Assembly (NCBI GenBank): GCA_025462885.1 | Contig: JAOAPN010000012.1 | Location: 248,001 to 312,000, forward strand | Reading direction: 5' to 3' | Source: Acidobacteriaceae bacterium | GTDB lineage: Bacteria; Acidobacteriota; Terriglobia; Terriglobales; Acidobacteriaceae | DNA: 64,000 nucleotides | Part shown: positions 17,784 through 26,245 of the stretch, one piece after another | Numbering within the stretch: position 1 is the first letter of the stretch | Layout: each line of letters opens with the position of its first letter | Made by a program: the position numbers and the translations under genes | The notes under the pieces: model-generated | The model's input: only the letters and a program-made list of their open reading frames with translations | What the model was told of the DNA's origin: nothing | Database searches by the model: none

Positions 17784-18994
17784 CCTGGAGCTCCAATCGT
17801 CACCAAGCCCGCCTCTTCGCTCACCGTCCGCTTCAACTGCCCGCACGCCGCATAAATATCCCGTCCCCGCGGACGCCGAATATACGTCGGAATCCCACCG
17901 TCAATCAGCATCTTCTGAAAAACCACCACATCCGCCGGTTCGGGCTGGTGATACTCGATCCCCGGCCCCGGATTCCACACAATCAGATTCACCTTCGACC
18001 GTATCCCCGCCAGCAGAGTCAGCACCTCGCGCGCATGTTCCGGCTGATCGTTCACCCCACCCAACAGGACGTACTCGAACGTCACCCACTCCCGCGTCTT
18101 CAGCGGAATCTTCTGCACCGCCTCCAGCAGCGCCGCGATGTTCCACTTTCGCGTGATCGGCATGATCTGCTCGCGCACCACATCGTTCGAAGCATTCAGC
18201 GACAATGCCAGCTTCGGCCTCAGCGTCTCCTTCGCGTACGCCTCGATCCCCGGCAGAATTCCGCTGGTCGAAACCGTCATCCGCGACTCCGAGATCCCAA
18301 TCCCCGTCACCAGAATCTCCACGCTCTTCATAAATGAGTCGTAGTTCAGGAACGGCTCCCCCATCCCCATAAACACCAGGTTGATCCGGTCTTTCCCAAT
18401 CTGAATCCCATGCCGGTTCAGCACCGCGGCCACCTGCCCCGCGATCTCCCCGGCGGTCAAATTCCGTTTGATCCCCAGCTTCGCCGTCAGGCAGAACTGG
18501 CAGTTCACCGCACATCCCACCTGGCTCGAAATACAAATCGTGGCTCGCCGAAACCCCTGCGGAGCCAGCGCACCCCAGTTGCGCGTATCGATCTTCTTGC
18601 CAGCCACGGCCTCCTCGGCAGACTCCTCGTCCCCCGACTCCTCCGCCGCGGCCTCGCTTCCATCCCCGCGCTCGCCGCCATCCCCATCCGGCATCCAGAC
18701 CGTCTCGACAGTCTCGCCATCGGCCATCCGCATCAGGTAGCGTTCCGTCCCGTCCACCGACTTCGCCGCCTGCACAATCTCCGGCAACCCCACCCCATAG
18801 CCTTCCGCGACGAGCTGCTCGCGCAGCGCAACCGGGAAAGTCGTTACCCCATCCAGCTCCCCGACCCGCTGCTTGTAGAGAGCGTCGGCAAGCTGAACCG
18901 CCCGATAGCCCTTCTGTCCCAACCCTGCCATCAGAGCGGTCAGCTCAGCCTTCGTCAGCCCAAAAAGAGCCCGAGATGTCATTTGATTCGTCAT
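17780..18994 (-). CDS. rlmN: 23S rRNA (adenine(2503)-C(2))-methyltransferase, with acidic insert
   Basis: The protein has 404 residues. The radical-SAM cluster motif is C161-AVN-C165-QF-C168, in CISSQVGCAVNCQFC. Other family blocks are VFMGMGEPFLNYDSF, LSLNASNDVVREQIMPI and the C-terminal PTYIRRPRGRDIYAACGQL with the substrate Cys. RlmN uses two SAM molecules to methylate A2503 of 23S rRNA and A37 of some tRNAs. Between DGETVETVWMP and the cluster motif there is an insertion of about 44 residues (104-147), with many Glu, Asp, Gly and Ala, that the family normally lacks. It is convergent with the previous gene, with overlapping stops. Confidence 0.94.
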   Translation of the reverse strand: MTNQMTSRALFGLTKAELTALMAGLGQKGYRAVQLADALYKQRVGELDGVTTFPVALREQLVAEGYGVGLPEIVQAAKSVDGTERYLMRMADGETVETVWMPDGDGGERGDGSEAAAEESGDEESAEEAVAGKKIDTRNWGALAPQGFRRATICISSQVGCAVNCQFCLTAKLGIKRNLTAGEIAGQVAAVLNRHGIQIGKDRINLVFMGMGEPFLNYDSFMKSVEILVTGIGISESRMTVSTSGILPGIEAYAKETLRPKLALSLNASNDVVREQIMPITRKWNIAALLEAVQKIPLKTREWVTFEYVLLGGVNDQPEHAREVLTLLAGIRSKVNLIVWNPGPGIEYHQPEPADVVVFQKMLIDGGIPTYIRRPRGRDIYAACGQLKRTVSEEAGLVTIGAPG

Positions 18995-19034
18995 AAATCC
19001 TATCGATTGAAAACTGATTCAGAGCGCCGAGAAC

Positions 19035-19484
19035 TCAATTGGCGCTAAGTTTTGGCATCATCCGCTCGACCGCACACGAGAGGAACCAATGGTAAAGAAC
19101 TACTACACAAGCGCCGATTCCCACAGCAAAAGCGGGCAAGGCTGGCTCGGAAGGCAGCCATCTCCATCCTGAAAAATCTATAGTTCCATGATCCAGTATA
19201 GAAAAGACTAAAGTTGGAACTAGTATGACGAAGGCCCCGGCAATGGCACCCGCGATACCCAGAAGTATCGTTGGGACCCTCAGAATTCGGTTGCCCGTTG
19301 CGATGATTGGTATTCCTACCAATATCCAGCCAGCTATGAAGAACGGTATGCTCCAAATCAGAAATGCAACCATTCCTGCGGCATCCCTAAGAAATAGCCC
19401 GAACAACATACTGGCCACGAGCCAACAAACGCTGATTGCTTCTAAAGAAATCACGATGCGAATTGACAGGATTGGGGTAAGCAT
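19035..19484 (-). CDS. small integral membrane protein of unknown function
   Basis: This 149-residue protein has about four hydrophobic segments: ISLEAISVCWLVASMLFGLF, MVAFLIWSIPFFIAGWILV, ILLGIAGAIAGAFVILVPTL and FAVGIGACVVVLYHWFLSC. I do not recognise a family. It lies between rlmN (same strand, 40 nt) and the M16 peptidase gene (divergent, 97 nt). No ribosome-binding site is evident before ATG 19484. Codon use is less C-rich than that of the flanking genes. Confidence 0.6.
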   Translation of the reverse strand: MLTPILSIRIVISLEAISVCWLVASMLFGLFLRDAAGMVAFLIWSIPFFIAGWILVGIPIIATGNRILRVPTILLGIAGAIAGAFVILVPTLVFSILDHGTIDFSGWRWLPSEPALPAFAVGIGACVVVLYHWFLSCAVERMMPKLSAN

Positions 19485-19581
19485 CGGTTATCGAAAAGAG
19501 CTGGTCATGGCTTCAGAGTCTAAGTTGCCTGTTTCAGTCTACCCTGGCCCAATATGAAACAATAGCAACGCTAGGAGAAGC

Positions 19582-20907
19582 ATGTCCGCAATCTTGACCG
19601 AAGCAGTCCCCGTAATCGATCCCACCGCGAGCTCACCCTCCCGCAACATCCGCAAGACCACGCTTCCCAACGGCCTCCTCGTCCTCACCGAGTCCATGCC
19701 CCACGTCCGCAGCGTCTCCATGGGCGCCTGGATCGGCACCGGCTCCCGCGACGAATCCGCCCCCCTCAACGGCATCTCCCACTTCGTTGAGCACATGGTC
19801 TTCAAGGGAACCACCTCCCGCTCCGCCCAGCAGCTCGCCCGCGAGGTCGATACCATCGGCGGCAACCTCGACGCCTTCACCGGCAAAGAGATGGTCTGCT
19901 TCAACATCAAGGTCCTCGACGAAAACGTCCCGCCAGCCCTCGACCTGCTCGCCGACCTGACCCTCCACCCCACCTTCACCCCCGAAGACATCGCCCGCGA
20001 GCAAGGCGTCATCCTCGAAGAGATCAAGATGGACGAGGACAACCCCGACTACCTGGTCCACGAGCTCTTCACCCAGAACTTCTGGAAGAACGACGCCCTC
20101 GGACGTCCCATCCTGGGCACCACCAAGACAGTCCCGACCTTCGACCAGCCGACCCTCTTCGACTTCTACCGCAACCGCTTCACCCCGGCCAACATGGTCT
20201 TCTCTGCCGCCGGAAACCTCCACCACGACGCCTTCGTCGCCCAGGTCGCCGCGAAGTTCAGCGACCTTGCCCCCACTACCCAGCCGCTCGAATCCGGCAA
20301 GCCCCCCGCCTCCACCCCGCACATCACCCTCAAGCGGAAGAAGTCCCTCGAACAGGTGCAGCTCTGCCTCGGCGTGCCCGCTCCCCCGGTCAACGATCCC
20401 GACCGCTACGGCGTCTACCTCCTCAACACCATGCTGGGCGGCGGCATGAGCTCCCGCCTCTTCCAGTCCATCCGCGAAGACCAGGGCCTCGCCTACTCCA
20501 TCTACTCGGAGATGAACCCCTTCCGCGACACCGGCTCCCTCTCCGTCTACGCCGGAACCTCCGTCGACAAAACCGAAAAACTCCTCAAGTTGACGCTCCT
20601 CGAGCTCAAGCGTCTTAAAGAAGAGACGGTCTCCGAAGCCGAGTTGAAGCGCGCCCAGGACCAACTCAAGAGCAACATCGTCATCGGCCTCGAGAGCTCC
20701 GGCAGCAGAATGGCAAACCTCGCCCGCCAGCAGATGTACTTCGGCCGCTTCTTCGCAGTCGACGAGATCACCCATGAGATCGAAGCCGTTACCCCCGAAA
20801 CCGTCCAACGCCTCGCCCGCCAGCTCTTCCGTCCCGAGGTCATGGCCCTCACGCTCCTCGGAAACCTCGGCACCATGAAGATCGAACGCGAGCACCTCGA
20901 CTGCTAG
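19582..20907 (+). CDS. M16 family zinc metallopeptidase (processing-peptidase type)
   Basis: The product has 441 residues. The inverted zinc motif HxxEH is in HFVEHMVF near residue 70, and the distal Glu is in the GVILEEIKM helix. The C-terminal half has the inactive-domain signature (YLLNTMLGGGMSSRLFQSI and GLAYSIYSEMNPF). The length fits the single-subunit bacterial homologues of mitochondrial processing peptidase (PqqL/YmxG type). There is no clear signal peptide, so it is probably cytoplasmic and degrades small peptides. The start at ATG 19582 has AGGAGA upstream. Codons are extremely C-ending, like yvcK and lolA. Confidence 0.93.
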   Translation: MSAILTEAVPVIDPTASSPSRNIRKTTLPNGLLVLTESMPHVRSVSMGAWIGTGSRDESAPLNGISHFVEHMVFKGTTSRSAQQLAREVDTIGGNLDAFTGKEMVCFNIKVLDENVPPALDLLADLTLHPTFTPEDIAREQGVILEEIKMDEDNPDYLVHELFTQNFWKNDALGRPILGTTKTVPTFDQPTLFDFYRNRFTPANMVFSAAGNLHHDAFVAQVAAKFSDLAPTTQPLESGKPPASTPHITLKRKKSLEQVQLCLGVPAPPVNDPDRYGVYLLNTMLGGGMSSRLFQSIREDQGLAYSIYSEMNPFRDTGSLSVYAGTSVDKTEKLLKLTLLELKRLKEETVSEAELKRAQDQLKSNIVIGLESSGSRMANLARQQMYFGRFFAVDEITHEIEAVTPETVQRLARQLFRPEVMALTLLGNLGTMKIEREHLDC

Positions 20908-20995
20908 AGAAGGCCAATATCTGGCTTGCGAACTCATCTACTGGTAGAGTTTGAATGGAAAAAGCACCACGGCAACAAAGGACAGCAGAGGAACC

Positions 20996-21520
20996 ATGAC
21001 CCCGAATCGCATCTCCCGGAAAACGACCCCGAACGCCTTCGAAGCCGGCTTCACCCTGATCGAACTGCTCATCGTCATGTCGGTCATGCTCATCCTCATG
21101 ACCCTGGCTGTGCCTCAGCTTCTCAAGCTCCGCAAACAGGCCAACGAGACCTCTGCCGCCCAGTCCGTCCGTACCATCGCGCAGGCCGAGATCCAGTACA
21201 ACTCCGCCTACCCCGCCAACGGCTTCGCCTGCTCCCTCACCGCCCTCGGTGGCGACCCCAAGTCCGGCGCTCCCACCGCGCAGGCCGCCCAGCTCATCGC
21301 CCCCGACCTCGCCGTCGGACAGAAGGCTGGTTACACCTTCGCTATCACCAACTGCACCAAGGTGACCGTCAACAATCAGGACATGTACACCTCGTTCGAG
21401 ATCACCGCCGTCCCCCAGTCCATCGGCAAGACCGGCGACAACGGCTTCTGCTCCGACGAGAACAACACCATCCGCAAAGACCCGGCCGGCGGCACGAACT
21501 GCACCGTAGCCCTTCAGTAG
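20996..21520 (+). CDS. type IV pilin / type II secretion pseudopilin-like prepilin
   Basis: The protein has 174 residues from ATG 20996 (GAGGA just upstream; an in-frame ATG at 20951 has no ribosome-binding site). A basic leader of about 18 residues is followed by the prepilin peptidase site G|FTLIELLIVMSVM, with the conserved Glu5, and a hydrophobic helix to about residue 42. The rest is a soluble head with four Cys residues, enough for disulfides. PilD-type peptidase would cut and methylate the Phe. The head resembles PilA-like proteins with YPANGFACSLTALGG. No other pilus or secretion genes are nearby, so it works with an assembly system encoded elsewhere. Confidence 0.88.
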   Translation: MTPNRISRKTTPNAFEAGFTLIELLIVMSVMLILMTLAVPQLLKLRKQANETSAAQSVRTIAQAEIQYNSAYPANGFACSLTALGGDPKSGAPTAQAAQLIAPDLAVGQKAGYTFAITNCTKVTVNNQDMYTSFEITAVPQSIGKTGDNGFCSDENNTIRKDPAGGTNCTVALQ

Positions 21521-21601
21521 CCAGTGCGAGGTACGAATCTCTGAGTCGTGATCTCCTTCAGGAAGTCGTGATCCACCATCAGGGGCGTCATCCGCAGTTA
21601 A

Positions 21602-21644
21602 TCCGTCATCCTGAGCGAAGCGAAGGCCCCCTGGATTGGCCTTC
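21602..21644. repeat. GAGCGAAGCGAAG-type repeat, copy 2, with hairpin
   Basis: CATCCTGAGCGAAGCGAAG is followed by the inverted repeat GAAGGCC (21622-21628) and GGCCTTC (21638-21644). It lies downstream of the prepilin gene and 66 nt before lolA, so it may end prepilin transcription. Compare the copy at 16341. Confidence 0.6.
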
Positions 21645-21709
21645 CTTCCCCGGCGACTTCAGCCGGAAGCACCAGCAACAACCGGGCAGATAGCCCAGAG
21701 AGATACCTT

Positions 21710-22378
21710 TTGCCGACCTCGAAGAATCTCGTCCGCCACGTCCGCACCCTGCTAACGGCGCCCGTCCTTCTCCTGACGTTCGCGGCCACCCTCTCTGCCC
21801 AGACCGACCCCGCTATCCTCCGCAAAGTCGATGACCACTACAACCACCTCACCAGCCTCCGCACCCACTACCGCGAGACCTACGCCGGCATGGGCCTGAC
21901 CCGCTCCGAGGAAGGCACCCTGCTCCTCAAAAAACCCGGCCGCATGCGCTGGAACTATGCCCAGCCCGCCGGCAAGGTCTTCGTCCTGGACGGCAAGTTC
22001 GGCTGGTTCTACACCCCCGGCGACTCCCAGGCCCAGCGCATCCCCGCCAAAAAGCTGGACGACCTCCGCTCCCCCCTGCGCCTCCTCCTGGGCCACACCC
22101 AGCTCAGCAAAGAGCTCGACCAGATCACCCTCACCCCAGTCGGCACCGGCACCCGCATCGCCGGCGTCCCCAAAGGCATGGAGCAGCGCGTCAAGCTCCT
22201 CTCCCTCACCGTCACCCCTGCCGGAGCCATTCAGCAGATGCGCCTCGAAGAGATCGACGGAGCTGTCACCGAGTTCACATTCTCCGACATGCAGGAAAAC
22301 GTCCCTGTCAAAGATTCCGACTTCACCTTCACCCCGCCCCCAGGCGTGACCACCGTAGAAGGCATCTCCCCCATCTAG
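21710..22378 (+). CDS. lolA: LolA-like outer-membrane lipoprotein carrier protein
   Basis: The product has 222 residues with a signal peptide ending in TFAATLSAQ. The LolA fold is seen in YRETYAGMGLTRSEEGTLLL, then KPGRMRWNYAQPAGKVFVLD and GWFYTPGDSQAQRI, and the late strand EFTFSDMQENVPVKDSDF with FTPPPGV. LolA takes lipoproteins from the LolCDE complex and carries them across the periplasm. The start is TTG 21710 behind GAGAGA. The last 14 codons (PPPGVTTVEGISPI) recur in degenerate form at 26246-26290, about 3.9 kb downstream, where they are not part of a gene. This suggests that DNA was inserted behind, or recombined at, the 3' end of this gene. Confidence 0.87.
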   Translation: MPTSKNLVRHVRTLLTAPVLLLTFAATLSAQTDPAILRKVDDHYNHLTSLRTHYRETYAGMGLTRSEEGTLLLKKPGRMRWNYAQPAGKVFVLDGKFGWFYTPGDSQAQRIPAKKLDDLRSPLRLLLGHTQLSKELDQITLTPVGTGTRIAGVPKGMEQRVKLLSLTVTPAGAIQQMRLEEIDGAVTEFTFSDMQENVPVKDSDFTFTPPPGVTTVEGISPI

Positions 22379-22476
22379 CGCTCGCCGCGAACCTTGCAAC
22401 AGTTCCTCGACAAACGCTTTCGCTGCCAACGTCAACAAGCCCCTTGCTCCAGAGTTGTCAGTCTGGTCGCCGAGCC

Positions 22477-23820
22477 TCAATAAGAGTTCGAGTTGATCTG
22501 GGTATCCATCCAGGCAATGCGGGTCGTGAGCCAGCCTTTCATGTAAGCGACCTCACCGGCGTAGGAGCCAGCCAGCTCGGGTTCGGTGAAGACAACGGTA
22601 TTCAGCACGGGCCAACGGGAAAAATTGTTCTTCTGAGTCTGGTCGAGATAGGCCGCCCTTTGATCGATGTAGGCGGGCAAAGTATCGAACCGGGTGGTCT
22701 TGAGCAGGTTCCAGCGCACCTTGACCTTGGCGCGGAAGGCAGGGTCCTGGAAGAGCTGGGCCATCCACTGGCCGTTTGCCACCCAGGGGTTGCGCACCCA
22801 CCAGCCAGTGGGATCGGCATCCTGGTTCATGGTCGAATTTCCAGCGCCTACATCGAAGTCCCAGATCGGACCGCAGAAGAGCAGGCCATTGCGAGCCTTA
22901 TACATATAGACGCTGCTCCACCAAATCGCGTCGTTGTTTTTGAAGATCTCGTTGACGAGGTACCAGTCGATAAAAGAGTCGACGTCGAGATACTGGGCAT
23001 AACCGACGTTGGGGTCGGCAAAGCTGGGACCGTAGAGCGTGCTCTGAACCTGGTTGAGGTAGTTCTGAATGTAAGTCTGCTGCTCGGCAGCCATGGGGCT
23101 GGGATCGTGCATCGTGAGGGGGATGACACCGCCGACGTTGAAGGCGGCGTTCGCGGGACTGTTGTAGTCGACCTCCATGAGATAACCGCCGGTAACATCG
23201 GGAGAGATCGTGTCGGTGGTGTCGAGCGAGTCGATGTCGACGCGGTTCTTGTCGATATCGACCTCTTCGGTGAGTTGGTAGGAGCCTCCGTAGGCACCGT
23301 TCATGAAGAGCTCAACGAACTGCGAACGCGGGGACCAGGCCATGCCGACGCGGCGGCCAAGTTCAAAGGCCAGATCGTCACGCATGAGGGTCTTGTCGTC
23401 AAAGTTGGCAAGCAGCACCCAGTCCTTCTCGGTGGGCATGCCCAGCAGGCTGGCCTTGGTGGTGAGCTTGATCTTGTAGGGCTTCTTCGCCCAGGTCCAG
23501 GAGGTATTGCCGTGCCCCTTGATCTGGAGGTCGCTGTCGAGGACCGTATAGGCGCTCCCGCTGGGCGGAGTAAGGGTCATGTGGCCGGCGAGGTAGTCGT
23601 CCTTGGAGGTGACGGTGGCGCCGCCAGCAGTGGTGAGTTGCAGGACGGGCAGGTCCATCTTCGTGGGCACGAACGAGCTGCCGGTAGTACTGCTTTGGCA
23701 ACCGGAGAGCATGCAGAGGGTAAAAACGAGGCCGACGGCCCAGGTGCGTTTCCAGAGCCAAGTGCGTTTCCAGAGTGAGACGGGGCCGGAATTCAAATGC
23801 AGACTCGGGGAAAATGTCAT
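22477..23820 (-). CDS. CotH-family protein (secreted kinase-like) lipoprotein
   Basis: The product has 447 residues. After a hydrophobic N-terminus a lipobox LSGC marks a lipoprotein. CotH-kinase blocks follow: IKGHGNTSWTWAKKPYKIKL (residues about 98-117), LLANFDDKTLMRDDLAFEL, FVELFMNGAYGGSYQLTEEV, and YLVNEIFKNNDAIWWSSVYM with CGPIWDFDVG, which holds the DFD-like metal-binding Asp. CotH of Bacillus is an atypical kinase that phosphorylates spore-coat proteins; many non-sporulating bacteria have secreted versions of unknown target. Just after the start the codons for WKRTW occur twice, owing to an 18-bp tandem duplication. It is divergent from a secreted phosphatase gene. The + strand here is G-rich, unlike on either side. 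Confidence 0.88.
   Translation of the reverse strand: MTFSPSLHLNSGPVSLWKRTWLWKRTWAVGLVFTLCMLSGCQSSTTGSSFVPTKMDLPVLQLTTAGGATVTSKDDYLAGHMTLTPPSGSAYTVLDSDLQIKGHGNTSWTWAKKPYKIKLTTKASLLGMPTEKDWVLLANFDDKTLMRDDLAFELGRRVGMAWSPRSQFVELFMNGAYGGSYQLTEEVDIDKNRVDIDSLDTTDTISPDVTGGYLMEVDYNSPANAAFNVGGVIPLTMHDPSPMAAEQQTYIQNYLNQVQSTLYGPSFADPNVGYAQYLDVDSFIDWYLVNEIFKNNDAIWWSSVYMYKARNGLLFCGPIWDFDVGAGNSTMNQDADPTGWWVRNPWVANGQWMAQLFQDPAFRAKVKVRWNLLKTTRFDTLPAYIDQRAAYLDQTQKNNFSRWPVLNTVVFTEPELAGSYAGEVAYMKGWLTTRIAWMDTQINSNSY
23744..23775. repeat. 18-bp-period tandem duplication in the 5' end of the CotH gene
   Basis: GTGCGTTTCCAGAG occurs at 23744-23757 and 23762-23775, giving a repeated WKRTW in the n-region of the signal sequence. 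It keeps the frame. Confidence 0.7.
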
Positions 23821-23992
23821 TGAAGTAATGAACGGGAAAGATGCACGTAAGTTGCGGTCCGAGTTGAGTTTCAGCGTATTCTATCGATGCATTGAGTTTC
23901 CCTGACGGACGTGCGGTCGGAAAGCCATCACAGGGGGCCTCTCGATCCGCTATAGCTCTGCACGATTTCTAATTCTCTACTGTCAGGCTTTT

Positions 23993-25018
23993 ATGTCTCC
24001 CACCCCCTTGGTTTCGCGTCGCCTCTTCCTGCGCCAGACGTTGGCGTTCAGCGCAGCGTCCGCCCTGACGGGGGCGCTGACGGGATGCGATTCCCTGAAA
24101 ATACCGGTCGCGGGGACGGATGCTTCGCACATGCTGATGCTGGGTGACTGGGGAGCGGACGGGGCTCATACCGACCAGAACCGCGTAGCGGCCGCGATGC
24201 AGGCGTATGTGAAGAGTGGGAATCTGAACACGCAAGCGCTGATGATGCTGGGTGACAGCTTTTACGGGACGCTGGGCAGTGTCAACTCGCCACGCTGGAG
24301 CGAGCAGTTCGAGCAGATGTATCCGAGTGCTGTGTTCAATTGCCCGGCATACAGCATTCCAGGCAATCACGACTACATCTACGATGACCAGGCCCTTCGC
24401 TTCAATGTGGAGCTTGCCTACGCCGCGATAGGCAAAAGCCGCTGGACGATGCCGTCCCGGTTCTATCGCTATACCTTTCCGGTGGTGAATCCGGTGCTTA
24501 CAGTCATCGCTCTCGACAGCAATATCCCTTACGCCGACGGGTCGACGCAGTCGGGGGCATTTACAACCATGTCGGATGCGCAGCGGAAGGCGCAGTTGGC
24601 CTGGCTGACGGAGGAACTGGCGAAACCGCTAACGACGCCATTCCTCGCCCTGGCCGGGCATCATCCGCTCTATTCCGATGGCCCCCATGGGGATAATGCG
24701 CGACTGATCCAGGACTGGGATGCGCTGCTGCGGAAGTACAACGTGCATCTTTATCTGGCGGGCCACGATCACGACCTGCAGCACCTCGAGTTCGAGGGAC
24801 ATCCGACGTCGTTCTTCTGCTCGGGCAGCGGCGGAGCGGGACTATATGCGCTGACCAAACAGGAGACCGAGCGCGGGCCCTATGCGCAGGAGACCTTCGG
24901 GTTCAGCCACTTGGAGGCGACTGCGAAGCTGCTGACCCTGCGTCATGTCGACAGCACCGGGACCGTGGTTCATGCGTTCACCAAGAGCCCGGAGAACAAA
25001 GTGGAGATCCTGACATAG
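23993..25018 (+). CDS. Tat-exported metallophosphoesterase (purple acid phosphatase-like)
   Basis: This 341-residue protein has the twin-arginine signal SRRLFLRQTLAFSAA and a lipobox-like LTGC. The calcineurin-like metal motifs are GDWG (residues about 51-54), GDSFY, GNHDYIYDD and AGHHPLYSD, ending with GHDHDLQHLE. The tyrosine in GDSFY suggests the tartrate-resistant, purple acid phosphatase branch that binds Fe(III) through Tyr. It would hydrolyse phosphate esters or phosphoproteins outside the cytoplasm, folded and metal-loaded before export. It is transcribed divergently from the CotH-type kinase-like gene, with 172 nt between them, so a shared control region is likely. Codons are G-rich compared with lolA or the HAD gene downstream. 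Confidence 0.9.
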   Translation: MSPTPLVSRRLFLRQTLAFSAASALTGALTGCDSLKIPVAGTDASHMLMLGDWGADGAHTDQNRVAAAMQAYVKSGNLNTQALMMLGDSFYGTLGSVNSPRWSEQFEQMYPSAVFNCPAYSIPGNHDYIYDDQALRFNVELAYAAIGKSRWTMPSRFYRYTFPVVNPVLTVIALDSNIPYADGSTQSGAFTTMSDAQRKAQLAWLTEELAKPLTTPFLALAGHHPLYSDGPHGDNARLIQDWDALLRKYNVHLYLAGHDHDLQHLEFEGHPTSFFCSGSGGAGLYALTKQETERGPYAQETFGFSHLEATAKLLTLRHVDSTGTVVHAFTKSPENKVEILT

Positions 25019-25192
25019 GCAGGATTCGCAGGCCTGTCTTTCCGGAGATAAATGGCGCGAGGGTTTCTGACTCGCATTCGGTGATAAGCCCGACGGCTCG
25101 AATAATCTGCTCCCGGAAAATTAGGCTACCGGGGCCTTCGAGCGTGCAATATCGGATCACCCGTATGTTGCTGTTTTGGGGAGGAGGACGAA

Positions 25193-26239
25193 TTGTCTCG
25201 TTTGGTGACAACCGGCATTTGTTATGTTTGGCGCGTGGTGCGGGTCACAATTGTGCTCTTCATCATCACAACTGTAGGCCGATTCGAGGGGTTGGCTCAG
25301 GGCACAATCCGCGCGTTTCACACGACCGTAACTCCCAAATTAGGCGAGGATGTTGCGAACCCCTGCGAATACGAAATGCATATCTTATCCGCAAATAAAC
25401 GAATCCGCGCTTTGTTTGTGGTCTTCGAACGAGGTCCAGAACTACAACACTTTTACGAGCAACCTGAGATTGTAGCTTTCGCAAGAGAGCACGACTTAGC
25501 GATGCTAATGCCACTGAGTTGCCCTTCAAAGGATCATGGAGACATAGACGTCGACCCCTATCAAGGTCTAGGCAGAGCTTTGTTCACGGCCATGGATCAA
25601 TTTTCCGTACAAACGAATCATCCGGAACTTAAAACTGCTCCTCTTCTCGTTCTTGGGTTCTCGGGAGCGGGTGCGCTTGTGGGCAGGCTTGTGAGCTTCG
25701 CTCCAGACCGGATCGTAACAGCAATTCTCTCCCACGCCGGGCAAGTTGCGCCATTTAACCTCGACACGATCAACCTCTCAGGTGCGGCGTTGGGGATTCC
25801 CGAACTCATCTTGGTTGGAGGCAAAGACAAGGTAGTAGGAACGGAATTAGCCTATTCGTACTTTTCTAGATACTGGCAGTTAGGCGCTCCGTGGCTGTTC
25901 GCTACACAGAACGATGCCGGTCATTTTTGCAATCAGGACGCGACCGATCTCATCCTCGCATGGCTGAACATAATTCTCGATAACCTTCGATTGAAACAAG
26001 CTTCGGTGGGTGTAAATAGAACCAGCGGCTACTACGCGTTTTTTCGCAAAAAGCTGACCGGATCTTTCGACAGCGGCAACCGCCCGCTCGCGGAGGCAGT
26101 TGATCTCAAGGTCGAGCAACCCTTCGAAGGACCGCCCAGAGACGAGTTACCTGCCGGCTGGTTACCATCAAGAGAAGTTGCGTTAAACTGGGAAAAATTC
26201 ACTAACTTACCCGATCATCACGCAACGGTGAAACACTGA
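25193..26239 (+). CDS. secreted alpha/beta-hydrolase-like protein
   Basis: The product has 348 residues and begins with an N-terminal hydrophobic segment (VTIVLFIITTVGRF) that should act as a signal. A complete catalytic triad can be proposed: Ser in LGFSGAGALVG (GxSxG), Asp in ELILVGGKDKVVG, and His in NDAGHFCNQD. The family is close to secreted dienelactone hydrolase/PHB depolymerase-like enzymes; the substrate is unknown. The start is TTG 25193 behind GAGGAGGA with good spacing. Its base composition is much lower in GC than its neighbours (27 G+C in the 60 bases 25441-25500, against 38 in 22081-22140), which suggests recent transfer. Confidence 0.75.
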   Translation: MSRLVTTGICYVWRVVRVTIVLFIITTVGRFEGLAQGTIRAFHTTVTPKLGEDVANPCEYEMHILSANKRIRALFVVFERGPELQHFYEQPEIVAFAREHDLAMLMPLSCPSKDHGDIDVDPYQGLGRALFTAMDQFSVQTNHPELKTAPLLVLGFSGAGALVGRLVSFAPDRIVTAILSHAGQVAPFNLDTINLSGAALGIPELILVGGKDKVVGTELAYSYFSRYWQLGAPWLFATQNDAGHFCNQDATDLILAWLNIILDNLRLKQASVGVNRTSGYYAFFRKKLTGSFDSGNRPLAEAVDLKVEQPFEGPPRDELPAGWLPSREVALNWEKFTNLPDHHATVKH

Positions 26240-26245
26240 CTTCAT

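Noticed and set aside
19633..20937. 434-aa open frame antisense to the M16 peptidase gene
   Set aside because: Low-complexity shadow; the + frame has HxxEH and complete M16 similarity.
22444..23778. 444-aa open frame on the + strand across the CotH gene
   Set aside because: Val/Gly/Glu-rich shadow without motifs; the - frame carries a lipobox and CotH blocks.
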